DNA of 64,000 bases from Klebsiella michiganensis. Lineage in GTDB: Bacteria; Pseudomonadota; Gammaproteobacteria; Enterobacterales; Enterobacteriaceae. This document shows positions 43,756 to 51,868 of this stretch, piece after piece. The notes below the pieces were generated by a model, which did not search any database, was not told where the DNA came from, and saw only the letters and a list, made by a program, of their open reading frames with translations. The stretch lies in contig CP011077.1 of NCBI GenBank assembly GCA_000963575.1, positions 4,588,001-4,652,000 on the forward strand, in the 5' to 3' direction. Made by a program: the position numbers and the translations under genes. How positions within the stretch are numbered: position 1 is the first letter of the stretch; each line of letters begins with the position of its first letter.

Positions 43756-44235
43756 ATGGATATTCGTAAGATTAAAAAACTGATCGAGCTGGTTGAAGAA
43801 TCAGGCATCGCTGAACTGGAAATTTCTGAAGGCGAAGAGTCTGTACGCATCAGCCGCTCCCCGGCAAACGCAGGTTTCCCGGTGATGCAACAGGCTTATG
43901 CTGCACCTATGTACCAGCCTCAGCCACAACCGGGTCTGTCCCAGGCTGTTGCGCCAGCCGCAACGCCGGCAATGGAAGCCCCTGCAGCTGCTGAAGTCAG
44001 TGGTCACATCGTACGTTCCCCAATGGTCGGTACCTTCTACCGTACCCCAAGCCCGGATGCAAAAGCGTTTGTGGAAGTGGGCCAGAAAGTTAACGTTGGC
44101 GACACCCTTTGCATCGTTGAAGCAATGAAAATGATGAACCAGATCGAATCTGATAAAGCCGGTGTGGTGAAAGCAATTCTGATCGAGAATGGTCAGCCGG
44201 TAGAATTTGACGAGCCGCTGGTCGTCATCGAGTAA
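43756..44235 (+). CDS. accB: Biotin carboxyl carrier protein of acetyl-CoA carboxylase
   Basis: 159 residues (E. coli 156). The N-terminal BirA/AccC-interacting region is MDIRKIKKLIELVEESGIAELEI, followed by a Pro/Ala/Gln-rich linker (about 40-82) and the biotinyl domain with Lys125 in VEAMKMMNQIESD. It carries CO2 between AccC and AccAD in the first step of fatty-acid synthesis. Followed after 10 bp by accC. Confidence 0.99.
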   Translation: MDIRKIKKLIELVEESGIAELEISEGEESVRISRSPANAGFPVMQQAYAAPMYQPQPQPGLSQAVAPAATPAMEAPAAAEVSGHIVRSPMVGTFYRTPSPDAKAFVEVGQKVNVGDTLCIVEAMKMMNQIESDKAGVVKAILIENGQPVEFDEPLVVIE

Positions 44236-44245
44236 CGAGGCGAAC

Positions 44246-45592
44246 ATGCTGGATAAAATTGTCATCGCCAACCGCGGCGAGATTGCCCTGCGAATTCTTC
44301 GTGCCTGTAAAGAACTGGGCATCAAGACTGTCGCCGTGCACTCAAGCGCGGACCGCGATCTAAAACACGTATTACTGGCGGATGAGACGGTGTGTATTGG
44401 CCCGGCTCCGTCCGTAAAAAGCTACCTGAACATCCCGGCAATCATCTCTGCGGCGGAAATCACCGGCGCGGTAGCGATTCACCCGGGCTACGGCTTCCTG
44501 TCTGAAAACGCCAACTTTGCCGAGCAGGTTGAACGTTCTGGCTTTATCTTCATCGGCCCGAAAGCTGAAACTATCCGCCTGATGGGCGACAAAGTTTCCG
44601 CAATCACCGCGATGAAAAAAGCTGGCGTACCGACGGTACCAGGCTCTGATGGCCCACTGGACGGCGACATGGATAAAAACCGTGCCCATGCAAAACGCAT
44701 CGGCTACCCGGTGATTATCAAAGCCTCCGGCGGCGGCGGCGGTCGCGGTATGCGCGTAGTGCGCAGCGACGCGGAACTCGAGCAATCCATTAACATGACC
44801 CGTGCGGAAGCCAAAGCGGCTTTCAACAACGACATGGTTTACATGGAGAAATACCTCGAGAATCCACGCCATATCGAGATTCAGGTTCTGGCCGACGGCC
44901 AGGGGCACGCTATCTATCTGGCTGAACGTGACTGCTCCATGCAGCGCCGCCACCAGAAAGTCGTTGAAGAAGCACCAGCGCCTGGCATCACGCCGGAACT
45001 GCGTAAATTCATCGGCGACCGCTGCGCCAAAGCCTGTATCGACATTAACTATCGCGGCGCAGGTACTTTCGAGTTCCTGTTCGAAAACGGCGAGTTCTAT
45101 TTCATCGAAATGAACACCCGTATTCAGGTAGAACACCCGGTTACCGAAATGATCACCGGCGTTGACCTGATCAAAGAGCAGCTGCGTATTGCGGCCGGCC
45201 AGCCGCTGTCCATCAAACAGGAAGACGTTCACGTTACCGGCCACGCGGTGGAATGCCGTATCAACGCCGAAGACCCGAACACCTTCCTGCCAAGCCCGGG
45301 CAAAATCACGCGCTTCCACGCGCCTGGTGGTTTTGGCGTGCGTTGGGAATCGCATATCTACGCCGGTTACACAGTGCCGCCGTACTACGATTCAATGATT
45401 GGTAAGCTCATCTGCTACGGCGAAACGCGTGAAGTGGCTATTGCCCGCATGAAAAACGCTCTGGCAGAACTGATTATCGATGGCATCAAAACCAACATCG
45501 AGCTGCAGACCAAAATCATGAACGACGAAAACTTCCAGCACGGTGGAACTAACATCCACTATCTGGAGAAGAAACTCGGTCTTCAGCACTAA
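44246..45592 (+). CDS. accC: Biotin carboxylase subunit of acetyl-CoA carboxylase
   Basis: 448 residues from the ATG at 44246 (MLDKIVIANRGEIALRILRACKELG); upstream codons in frame lie within accB. ATP-grasp fold: N-domain, Gly-rich KASGGGGGRGMRVV, the carboxylase loop with MQRRHQKVVEEAPAPG, and catalytic-Arg region NTRIQVEHPVTE. Carboxylates the AccB biotin with ATP and bicarbonate. A strong terminator follows. Confidence 0.99.
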   Translation: MLDKIVIANRGEIALRILRACKELGIKTVAVHSSADRDLKHVLLADETVCIGPAPSVKSYLNIPAIISAAEITGAVAIHPGYGFLSENANFAEQVERSGFIFIGPKAETIRLMGDKVSAITAMKKAGVPTVPGSDGPLDGDMDKNRAHAKRIGYPVIIKASGGGGGRGMRVVRSDAELEQSINMTRAEAKAAFNNDMVYMEKYLENPRHIEIQVLADGQGHAIYLAERDCSMQRRHQKVVEEAPAPGITPELRKFIGDRCAKACIDINYRGAGTFEFLFENGEFYFIEMNTRIQVEHPVTEMITGVDLIKEQLRIAAGQPLSIKQEDVHVTGHAVECRINAEDPNTFLPSPGKITRFHAPGGFGVRWESHIYAGYTVPPYYDSMIGKLICYGETREVAIARMKNALAELIIDGIKTNIELQTKIMNDENFQHGGTNIHYLEKKLGLQH

Positions 45593-45613
45593 GTTTTCGT
45601 TGAACATGTCGAT

Positions 45614-45646
45614 AAAAGGCCGGATTTCCGGCCTTTTCTTTTTTTA
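45614..45646 (+). terminator. Terminator of accBC
   Basis: AAAAGGCCGG pairs perfectly with CCGGCCTTTT around ATTT, followed by a further T-run to 45646. Confidence 0.93.
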
Positions 45647-45704
45647 TCCTCCGACAGGATGGATGCGTTACAATCCCCGCTTTCCGCGAACTCAAGGGAC
45701 AAAA

Positions 45705-45947
45705 ATGGACAACCGTTTTGTTCAGGCCCATAAAGAAGCGCGCTGGGCGCTCTGGCTGACCTTGCTCTATCTTGCCGCATGGTTAGTGGCTGCTTACTTA
45801 CCTGATAACACGCAGGGCATAACCGGACTACCTCACTGGTTCGAGATGGCCTGCCTGCTGGTACCGCTGCTTTTTATCCTGCTTTGCTGGCTGATGGTGA
45901 AACTCCTCTTCCGCGATATTCCTCTGGGGGATGACCATGCAAAATGA
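45705..45947 (+). CDS. yhdT: Small inner-membrane protein YhdT
   Basis: 80 residues from the ATG at 45705 (MDNRFVQAHKEARWALWLTLLYLAAW), E. coli length; AAGGGAC upstream. Two membrane helices (about 15-35 and 48-70). DUF997; its constant linkage and overlap with panF suggest a helper of the pantothenate symporter, like the small subunits of some other SSS transporters. That role is inference. Confidence 0.93.
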   Translation: MDNRFVQAHKEARWALWLTLLYLAAWLVAAYLPDNTQGITGLPHWFEMACLLVPLLFILLCWLMVKLLFRDIPLGDDHAK

Positions 45948-47391
45948 AGTTATTGCCGTGCTGGTTATCTACCTGATCGCGGTCTTTGGCCTTTCCGTGT
46001 ACGCCATGCGTCAGCGCACCTCCGGCACCTTTCTGAGTGAATATTTCCTCGGCAGCCGTTCCATGGGCGGCTTCGTGCTGGCCATGACGCTCACCACCAC
46101 CTACATTAGCGCCAGCTCGTTTATCGGCGGACCGGGCGCCGCCTATAAGTTCGGCCTGGGCTGGGTGCTGCTGGCTATGATTCAGATCCCGACCATCTGG
46201 CTTTCTCTGGGTATTCTCGGGAAGAAATTCGCTATCCTGGCGCGTCGCTATAACGCCATTACGCTGAATGACATGCTTCAGGCCCGCTACCAGAATCGGG
46301 CCGTCGTCTGGATTGCCAGCATCAGCCTGCTGGTCGCGTTTGTCGGCGCGATTGCCGTACAGTTTATCGGCGGTGCGAGGCTGCTGGAAACGGCGGCGGG
46401 GATAAAGTATGAAACCGGCCTGCTGATTTTCGGGATCACCATCGCGCTCTATACTTCCTTTGGTGGCTTCCGCGCCAGCGTACTCAACGACACCATGCAG
46501 GGCATGGTAATGCTGATAGGCACCATTGTGCTGCTGGTCGGCGTGGTTCATGCCGCAGGCGGGTTGGGCAACGCGGTACAAACGTTAGAGCATATCGATC
46601 CGAAACTCGTCAGCCCCCAGGGCGCAGGCGACATTCTGACGCCCACGTTTATGGCCTCCTTCTGGGTGCTGGTCTGTTTTGGCGTTATCGGCCTGCCCCA
46701 CACGGCGGTACGCTGCATCTCTTATAAAGACAGTCAGGCCGTCCACCGCGGTATTATCATCGGCACTATTGTGGTCGCGATTCTGATGCTGGGTATGCAC
46801 CTTGCGGGTGCGCTGGGTAGAGCGGTTCTGCCGGGATTGACGGTGCCGGACCTGGTGATCCCTACGCTGATGATGAAGGTCCTGCCGCCGTGGGCCGCTG
46901 GGCTATTCCTGGCCGCGCCAATGGCCGCCATTATGTCCAACGTTAACGCACACTTGCTGCAGGCGTCAGCGACGATCGTGAAAGACCTGTGGCTTAGCGC
47001 AAGTCCGACTAAAATTCGTCAGGAGCGCCGCCTGAAGCGTATTTCTACCACCACTACGCTGGTGCTGGGCATCCTGATGATGCTGGCTGCCTGGCGGCCG
47101 CCGGAAATGATTATCTGGCTTAATCTGCTGGCCTTCGGGGGCCTGGAGGCCGTTTTCCTGTGGCCGCTGGTGCTGGGCCTCTATTGGGAGAAAGCTAATG
47201 CTGCGGGCGCGCTTAGCGGCATGATTGTCGGCGGCGTGCTGTACGCGGTGCTCGCCAGTTTCGGCCTGCAGCTCCTGGGCTTCCACCCGATTGTGCCCTC
47301 GCTGCTATTCAGCTTGCTGGCGTTCCTGATAGGTAACCGTTTTGGTCGTACCGTTCCGGAGCCCCTTCTTGTTTCCACTACTGATAAATAA
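45937..47391 (+). CDS. panF: Sodium/pantothenate symporter
   Basis: Takes up pantothenate, the coenzyme A precursor, with Na+. 484 residues from the ATG at 45937 (MQNEVIAVLVIYLIAVFGLSVYAMR), overlapping the yhdT end by 11 bp. SSS family with about 13 membrane helices and the signature GLPHTAVRCISYKD, plus Na+-site segments TTTYISASSFIGGPGAAY and LAAPMAAIMSNVNAHLLQASA. Confidence 0.97.
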   Translation: MQNEVIAVLVIYLIAVFGLSVYAMRQRTSGTFLSEYFLGSRSMGGFVLAMTLTTTYISASSFIGGPGAAYKFGLGWVLLAMIQIPTIWLSLGILGKKFAILARRYNAITLNDMLQARYQNRAVVWIASISLLVAFVGAIAVQFIGGARLLETAAGIKYETGLLIFGITIALYTSFGGFRASVLNDTMQGMVMLIGTIVLLVGVVHAAGGLGNAVQTLEHIDPKLVSPQGAGDILTPTFMASFWVLVCFGVIGLPHTAVRCISYKDSQAVHRGIIIGTIVVAILMLGMHLAGALGRAVLPGLTVPDLVIPTLMMKVLPPWAAGLFLAAPMAAIMSNVNAHLLQASATIVKDLWLSASPTKIRQERRLKRISTTTTLVLGILMMLAAWRPPEMIIWLNLLAFGGLEAVFLWPLVLGLYWEKANAAGALSGMIVGGVLYAVLASFGLQLLGFHPIVPSLLFSLLAFLIGNRFGRTVPEPLLVSTTDK

Positions 47392-47402
47392 AGAGTTTCG
47401 CC

Positions 47403-48287
47403 ATGCCATGGATCCAACTGAAAATTAACACCACCGGCGGCAACGCTGAAAGCTTAGGCGATGCGCTGATTGAAAGCGGGGCGGTTTCCGTCACTTTCCA
47501 GGACACCCACGACACGCCGGTCTTTGAACCGCTCCCGGGTGAAACTCGCCTTTGGGGCGATACCGACGTTATCGGCCTGTATGACGCGGAAACCGACATG
47601 GAAGACGTTGTCGCTATCCTTGAGAACTGTCCTTTACTGGGCCAGGGCTTCCACCACAAAGTAGAACAGCTGGAAGATAAAGACTGGGAGCGCGAATGGA
47701 TGGACAACTTCCACCCAATGCGCTTCGGCAATCGACTGTGGATCTGCCCAAGCTGGCGCGATGTGCCGGACGAAAACGCGGTGAACGTGATGCTCGACCC
47801 GGGGCTTGCGTTTGGCACCGGCACCCACCCAACCACCTCGCTGTGCCTGGAATGGCTCGACGGCCTGGATCTGGCGGGAAAAACCGTGATCGACTTCGGC
47901 TGCGGCTCCGGGATCCTGGCGATTGCAGCCCTTAAACTGGGGGCCGCAAAAGCTATCGGTATCGATATCGATCCACAGGCAATTCAGGCGAGCCGTGATA
48001 ACGCCGAGCGCAACGGTGTTTCAGAGCGGCTTGAGCTTTACCTGCCGAAAGATCAACCAGAAGCCATGAGCGCCGATGTGGTGGTCGCAAACATCCTTGC
48101 AGGCCCTTTGCGCGAGTTAGCGCCATTAATCAGCGTCCTGCCCGTGGAGGGTGGCTTCCTTGGCCTTTCCGGCGTTCTGGCAAGCCAGGCCGAAGGAGTG
48201 TGTGAAGCTTATGCCGATAAGTTCACGCTTGATCCGGTCGCGGAAAAAGAAGAGTGGTGCCGCATCACCGGGCGCAAGTACGGCTGA
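47403..48287 (+). CDS. prmA: Ribosomal protein L11 methyltransferase
   Basis: 294 residues (E. coli 293). The N-terminal substrate-recognition domain (MPWIQLKINTTGGNAE) precedes a class I SAM methyltransferase domain with DPGLAFGTGTHPTT, DFGCGSGILAIAALKLG and VVANILAGPL. Trimethylates L11 at its N-terminus and lysines. It begins 11 bp after panF. Confidence 0.98.
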   Translation: MPWIQLKINTTGGNAESLGDALIESGAVSVTFQDTHDTPVFEPLPGETRLWGDTDVIGLYDAETDMEDVVAILENCPLLGQGFHHKVEQLEDKDWEREWMDNFHPMRFGNRLWICPSWRDVPDENAVNVMLDPGLAFGTGTHPTTSLCLEWLDGLDLAGKTVIDFGCGSGILAIAALKLGAAKAIGIDIDPQAIQASRDNAERNGVSERLELYLPKDQPEAMSADVVVANILAGPLRELAPLISVLPVEGGFLGLSGVLASQAEGVCEAYADKFTLDPVAEKEEWCRITGRKYG

Positions 48288-48658
48288 TGAAAATACCGGC
48301 ATACGGACGCCGCGCCGTGTGCCGTTTTTAGCCAGTTTTAGTGAGCAAGCCACATCCAAAAATGAGAGCTTGTTCGCATAAATAAACCAAATCTGACCAC
48401 AAAAACAGCGGTTTATCTGGTGAAAACCCCCTGTTCGACAGCATATTTCTGCTAACTTTCAGGAAAATTTAAAACAGCACGAAATAAACGAAAAATCCTA
48501 ACCCACTGATTAATTTGATTAATTGTTTATTCTGGCCACACTTGTTGCCGCTTCATTGATCTGTGACAGAGGATTGTTCAAAGTTTGGCCTTTCATCTCG
48601 TGCGAAAAATGCGTAATATACGCCGCCTTGCAGGCACAGTATGGTCATTTCTTAACTC
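48288..48658 (+). promoter_or_regulatory. dusB-fis promoter region
   Basis: 371 bp. After the prmA terminator comes an AT-rich stretch of about 250 bp, where Fis and IHF sites lie in E. coli. The promoter is clear: TTTCAT at 48591-48596, 17-bp spacer, TAATAT at 48614-48619, then a GC-rich discriminator (ACGCCGCC). This matches the E. coli fis promoter, whose discriminator gives stringent control and growth-phase response. The expected start is near 48627. Confidence 0.85.
48297..48329 (+). terminator. Terminator of prmA
   Basis: CGGCATACGG pairs with CCGTGTGCCG (10 bp, one T-G wobble) and is followed by five T's. It begins 10 bp after the stop. Confidence 0.9.
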
Positions 48659-49624
48659 ATGCGCATCGGACACCACCAGCTCAGAAATCGCCTGATCGCA
48701 GCACCTATGGCTGGCATTACTGACAGACCATTCAGGACGCTGTGCTACGAGATGGGAGCCGGGTTAACCGTTTCCGAGATGATGTCCTCTAACCCGGAAG
48801 TTTGGGCGAGCGACAAGTCCCGTTTACGCATGGTTCATGTGGATGAACCGGGTATTCGCACCGTGCAAATTGCCGGCAGCGTACCGGAAGAGATGGCAGA
48901 AGCCGCGCGAATTAACGTGGCTAATGGCGCCCAGATTATTGATGTCAATATGGGTTGTCCGGCAAAAAAGGTGAATCGTAAGCTGGCAGGTTCAGCCCTT
49001 CTGCAGTACCCGAGTCTGGTAAAGGACATCGTGACGACGGTAGTGAAGGCAGTGGATGTTCCTGTGACGTTGAAGATTCGTACCGGCTGGGAGCCCGCGC
49101 ACCGTAACTGTGTAGAGATTGCCCAACTGGCTGAAGACTGTGGGATTCAGGCTCTGACAATTCATGGACGCACACGCGCCTGTTTATTCCAGGGCGATGC
49201 TGAATACGACAGCATTCGGGCAGTTAAGCAGAAAGTTTCCATTCCGATTATCGCGAATGGTGACATTACTGACCCGCTTAAAGCCAGAGCCGTACTTGAC
49301 TATACGGGGGCTGATGCCCTGATGATAGGCCGTGCGGCTCAGGGAAGACCCTGGATCTTTCGGGAAATCCAGCATTATCTGGACACTGGAGAGCTGCTGC
49401 CCCCCTTGCCTCTGGCAGAGGTGAAGCGCTTACTTTGCTCGCACGTTCGGGAACTGCATAGCTTTTATGGCGATGTAAAAGGTTACCGAATTGCTCGTAA
49501 ACACGTATCCTGGTATCTCCAGGAGCACGCTCCAAATGACCAGTTTCGGCGCACATTCAACGCCATTGAGGATGCCAGCGAACAGCTGGAGGCGTTGGAG
49601 GCATACTTCGAAAATTTTGCGTAA
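48659..49624 (+). CDS. dusB: tRNA-dihydrouridine synthase B
   Basis: Reduces uridine-17 of tRNAs using FMN and NADPH. 321 residues, E. coli length. TIM-barrel flavoprotein opening RNRLIAAPMAGITDRPFRTL; catalytic Cys100 in NMGCPAKKVNRKLAGSALL; phosphate-binding IANGDITD and GADALMIGRAAQGRPW. First gene of the dusB-fis operon; weak translation of dusB and strong fis are typical. It is 25 bp before fis. Confidence 0.98.
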   Translation: MRIGHHQLRNRLIAAPMAGITDRPFRTLCYEMGAGLTVSEMMSSNPEVWASDKSRLRMVHVDEPGIRTVQIAGSVPEEMAEAARINVANGAQIIDVNMGCPAKKVNRKLAGSALLQYPSLVKDIVTTVVKAVDVPVTLKIRTGWEPAHRNCVEIAQLAEDCGIQALTIHGRTRACLFQGDAEYDSIRAVKQKVSIPIIANGDITDPLKARAVLDYTGADALMIGRAAQGRPWIFREIQHYLDTGELLPPLPLAEVKRLLCSHVRELHSFYGDVKGYRIARKHVSWYLQEHAPNDQFRRTFNAIEDASEQLEALEAYFENFA

Positions 49625-49649
49625 ACAGAAATAAAGAGCTGACAGAACT

Positions 49650-49946
49650 ATGTTCGAACAACGCGTAAATTCTGACGTACTGACCGTTTCTACCGTTAAC
49701 TCTCAGGATCAGGTAACCCAAAAACCCCTGCGTGATTCCGTGAAACAGGCACTGAAGAACTATTTTGCTCAACTGAACGGTCAAGATGTGAATGACCTGT
49801 ATGAGCTGGTACTGGCTGAAGTAGAGCAGCCATTGTTGGACATGGTGATGCAATACACCCGTGGCAACCAGACCCGCGCTGCCCTGATGATGGGCATCAA
49901 CCGTGGTACGCTGCGTAAGAAACTGAAAAAATACGGCATGAACTGA
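49650..49946 (+). CDS. fis: Nucleoid protein Fis
   Basis: 98 residues, apparently identical or nearly identical to E. coli Fis. The N-terminal beta-hairpin (about 10-26) stimulates Hin/Gin-type inversion; the C-terminal helix-turn-helix (about 74-95) is [24 protein letters not shown]. Activates rRNA promoters through upstream sites and shapes the nucleoid, directly relevant to the rRNA operon 11 kb away. A terminator follows. Confidence 0.99.
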
Positions 49947-49967
49947 TACTAATCAGTTAGTGTTGTG

Positions 49968-50001
49968 AAAAGGCGCGACTCGGCATGGGAAAGCGCCTTT
50001 T
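49968..50001 (+). terminator. Terminator of dusB-fis
   Basis: AAAAGGCGC pairs with GCGCCTTTT around a 16-nt loop, followed by CTCTTTTC. A shorter AACTGA/TCAGTT hairpin precedes it at 49941-49958. Confidence 0.8.
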
Positions 50002-50237
50002 CTCTTTTCTGCGCTTCAAATCTGACGTTTTTCCCCATCATTTATCGCTGTGCGGCCTTTTCCTTCACTTTGTTTACACTTCACACGCTTTGCAATTATT
50101 CCCCGATCCTGTGGTCTGAGACGCAGTGGTAAAATAGCCACATTCACACCGGTGCAGCATCCGTGAAAGCTTCGTACCTTTATGGGGTCCCGCGAGAGCA
50201 ATCCCTGTTCCGGCGTTTGGTTAAACCGAGGTTCAAA

Positions 50238-50459
50238 ATGACTAAATTCATCGCCGTCGCATTGCTCACTACGTTTCTGGCAGGCTGTGCGACCGACTCC
50301 CCTTGCGTACCGGTCTATGACGACCAGGGGCGCCTGGTGCACACCAATACCTGTATGAAAGGCACTACCCAGGATAACTGGGAAACCGCAGGCGCTATTG
50401 CCGCCGGCACAGCCGCAGTGGCTGGCGTTGCCCTGGGTATCGTGGCGCTTACCAAATAA
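50238..50459 (+). CDS. yhdV: Putative lipoprotein YhdV
   Basis: 73 residues from the ATG at 50238 (MTKFIAVALLTTFLAGCATDSPC), E. coli length. Lipobox LAGC with Cys17 as lipidation site; the residues after it (Ala, Thr) suggest outer-membrane sorting. The middle part CVPVYDDQGRLVHTNTCMKGTTQDNWETAGAIAAG matches E. coli closely, and a Gly/Ala-rich hydrophobic end could form a glycine-zipper helix. Function unknown. In E. coli acrEF precedes it; here fis does. Confidence 0.92.
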   Translation: MTKFIAVALLTTFLAGCATDSPCVPVYDDQGRLVHTNTCMKGTTQDNWETAGAIAAGTAAVAGVALGIVALTK

Positions 50460-50474
50460 CGCCTCCTCTCTGAC

Positions 50475-50501
50475 AAAGCGCGAGACACTCGCGCTTTTTT
50501 T
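50475..50501 (+). terminator. Terminator of yhdV
   Basis: AAAGCGCGA pairs perfectly with TCGCGCTTT around GACAC, with four more T's. It starts 15 bp after the yhdV stop. Confidence 0.92.
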
Positions 50502-50562
50502 GTGCCCTCTCCCTGCAACATCTGAATCATTTTGCTCTGAAATGCGCCGTTAGTTGCAGCCC

Positions 50563-50579
50563 TGCACTATTTCGGCGCA
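50563..50579. promoter_or_regulatory. Candidate NtrC site upstream of aap operon
   Basis: TGCACTATTTCGGCGCA agrees with the NtrC palindrome TGCACCA-N3-TGGTGCA at 11 of 14 fixed positions. It lies about 80 bp upstream of the sigma-54-type promoter, a normal enhancer distance. A weaker half-site TGCGCCGTTAGTTGCA is at 50543-50558. Confidence 0.5.
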
Positions 50580-50656
50580 TTTTTTTTGCGCATTTTTTTG
50601 CCCTTTTCTCTATTGCTGTCTGCCTTCTGCTGCGTAAGACGTTCCCCTTATAAACC

Positions 50657-50672
50657 TGGCATCCACTTTGCT
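50657..50672 (+). promoter_or_regulatory. Sigma-54 (RpoN) promoter of the aap operon
   Basis: TGGCATCCACTTTGCT fits the -24/-12 consensus TGGCAC-N5-TTGC(A/T): GG at 50658-50659 and GC at 50670-50671 are separated by exactly 10 bp. The expected start is near 50683, about 90 nt before yhdW. Nitrogen-limitation control is consistent with an amino-acid transporter. Confidence 0.75.
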
Positions 50673-50771
50673 TTAAAGACTATGACTCGGGCACTTGCCA
50701 CGAATACGGATCTGGCTCCTCCCGGAAGCCATTTCGCCAATAACGATAATTTCGCCACTCAGGATGCATTT

Positions 50772-51797
50772 ATGAAGAAGATGATGATCGCCACTCTGGT
50801 CGCTACCGGCACGCTGTTTGCGATGGCTAATCAGGCTCATGCCGGCACCACGCTGGATGCCGTCAAAAAGAAGGGCTTCGTGCAATGCGGGATCAGTGAC
50901 GGTTTGCCAGGCTTTTCTTACGCTGACGGCAGCGGCAAATTTACCGGTATCGATGTGGATGTGTGCCGTGGCGTTGCGGCGGCCGTCTTCGGCGATGCTT
51001 CTAAAGTGAAATACACCCCGCTGACCGCGAAAGAGCGCTTTACTGCTCTGCAGTCCGGCGAGGTAGATATCCTCTCTCGTAACACCACCTGGACTTCCTC
51101 CCGCGATGCGGGAATGGGGATGGTGTTCACCGGGGTGACTTACTACGACGGCATTGGCTTCCTGACCCACAATAAAGCCGGCCTCAAAAGTGCGAAAGAG
51201 CTCGACGGCGCAACAGTTTGTATTCAGGCGGGGACGGACACCGAGCTGAACGTCGCAGACTACTTCAAAGCCAATAACATGAAGTACACGCCGGTAACCT
51301 TTGACCGCTCAGACGAGTCCGCCAAAGCGCTGGAGTCCGGGCGCTGCGATACCCTGGCCTCAGATCAATCACAGCTGTATGCCCTGCGCATCAAGCTCAG
51401 TAACCCGGCTGAATGGCTCGTGCTGCCGGAAGTCATCTCTAAAGAACCGCTGGGGCCTGTAGTACGCCGGGGTGACGATGACTGGTTCTCTATCGTGCGC
51501 TGGACGCTGTTCGCCATGCTGAATGCCGAAGAGATGGGCATCAACTCTAAAAACGTCGACCAGATGGCCGCCAATCCAACCACTCCGGATATGGCGCACC
51601 TGTTAGGAAAAGAAGGTGATTTCGGCAAAGACCTGAAGCTGGACAATAAATGGGCCTACAACATCGTTAAGCAGGTCGGCAACTACGCTGAGATTTTCGA
51701 GAGCAACGTCGGCGCCCAAAGCCCGCTGAAAATCAAACGCGGCCAGAACAACCTCTGGAACAACGGCGGGATTCAGTACGCCCCACCAGTTCGCTAA
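50772..51797 (+). CDS. yhdW: Amino-acid ABC transporter periplasmic binding protein (AapJ/YhdW)
   Basis: 341 residues from the ATG at 50772 (MKKMMIATLVATGTLFAMANQAHAG), which starts a clear signal peptide cleaved after AHA; 62 open codons upstream are non-coding. SBP family 3: GFVQCGISDGLPGFSYADGSGKFTGIDVDVCR, RNTTWTSSRDAGMG and DQSQLYALR. Related to AapJ of Rhizobium, a broad L-amino-acid transporter. First gene of yhdWXYZ. Confidence 0.95.
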   Translation: MKKMMIATLVATGTLFAMANQAHAGTTLDAVKKKGFVQCGISDGLPGFSYADGSGKFTGIDVDVCRGVAAAVFGDASKVKYTPLTAKERFTALQSGEVDILSRNTTWTSSRDAGMGMVFTGVTYYDGIGFLTHNKAGLKSAKELDGATVCIQAGTDTELNVADYFKANNMKYTPVTFDRSDESAKALESGRCDTLASDQSQLYALRIKLSNPAEWLVLPEVISKEPLGPVVRRGDDDWFSIVRWTLFAMLNAEEMGINSKNVDQMAANPTTPDMAHLLGKEGDFGKDLKLDNKWAYNIVKQVGNYAEIFESNVGAQSPLKIKRGQNNLWNNGGIQYAPPVR

Positions 51798-51868
51798 GCG
51801 AAATACCAGACCAGGGCACTGCCCGGTGCAGTGCCCCAGATCTATGTTCCTGTTACTGAGGTTTGCTT

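Noticed and set aside
44372..45355. Long antisense frame (327 codons) inside accC
   Set aside because: Same reason: complete overlap with accC and His/Phe/Val-rich composition typical of an antisense shadow.
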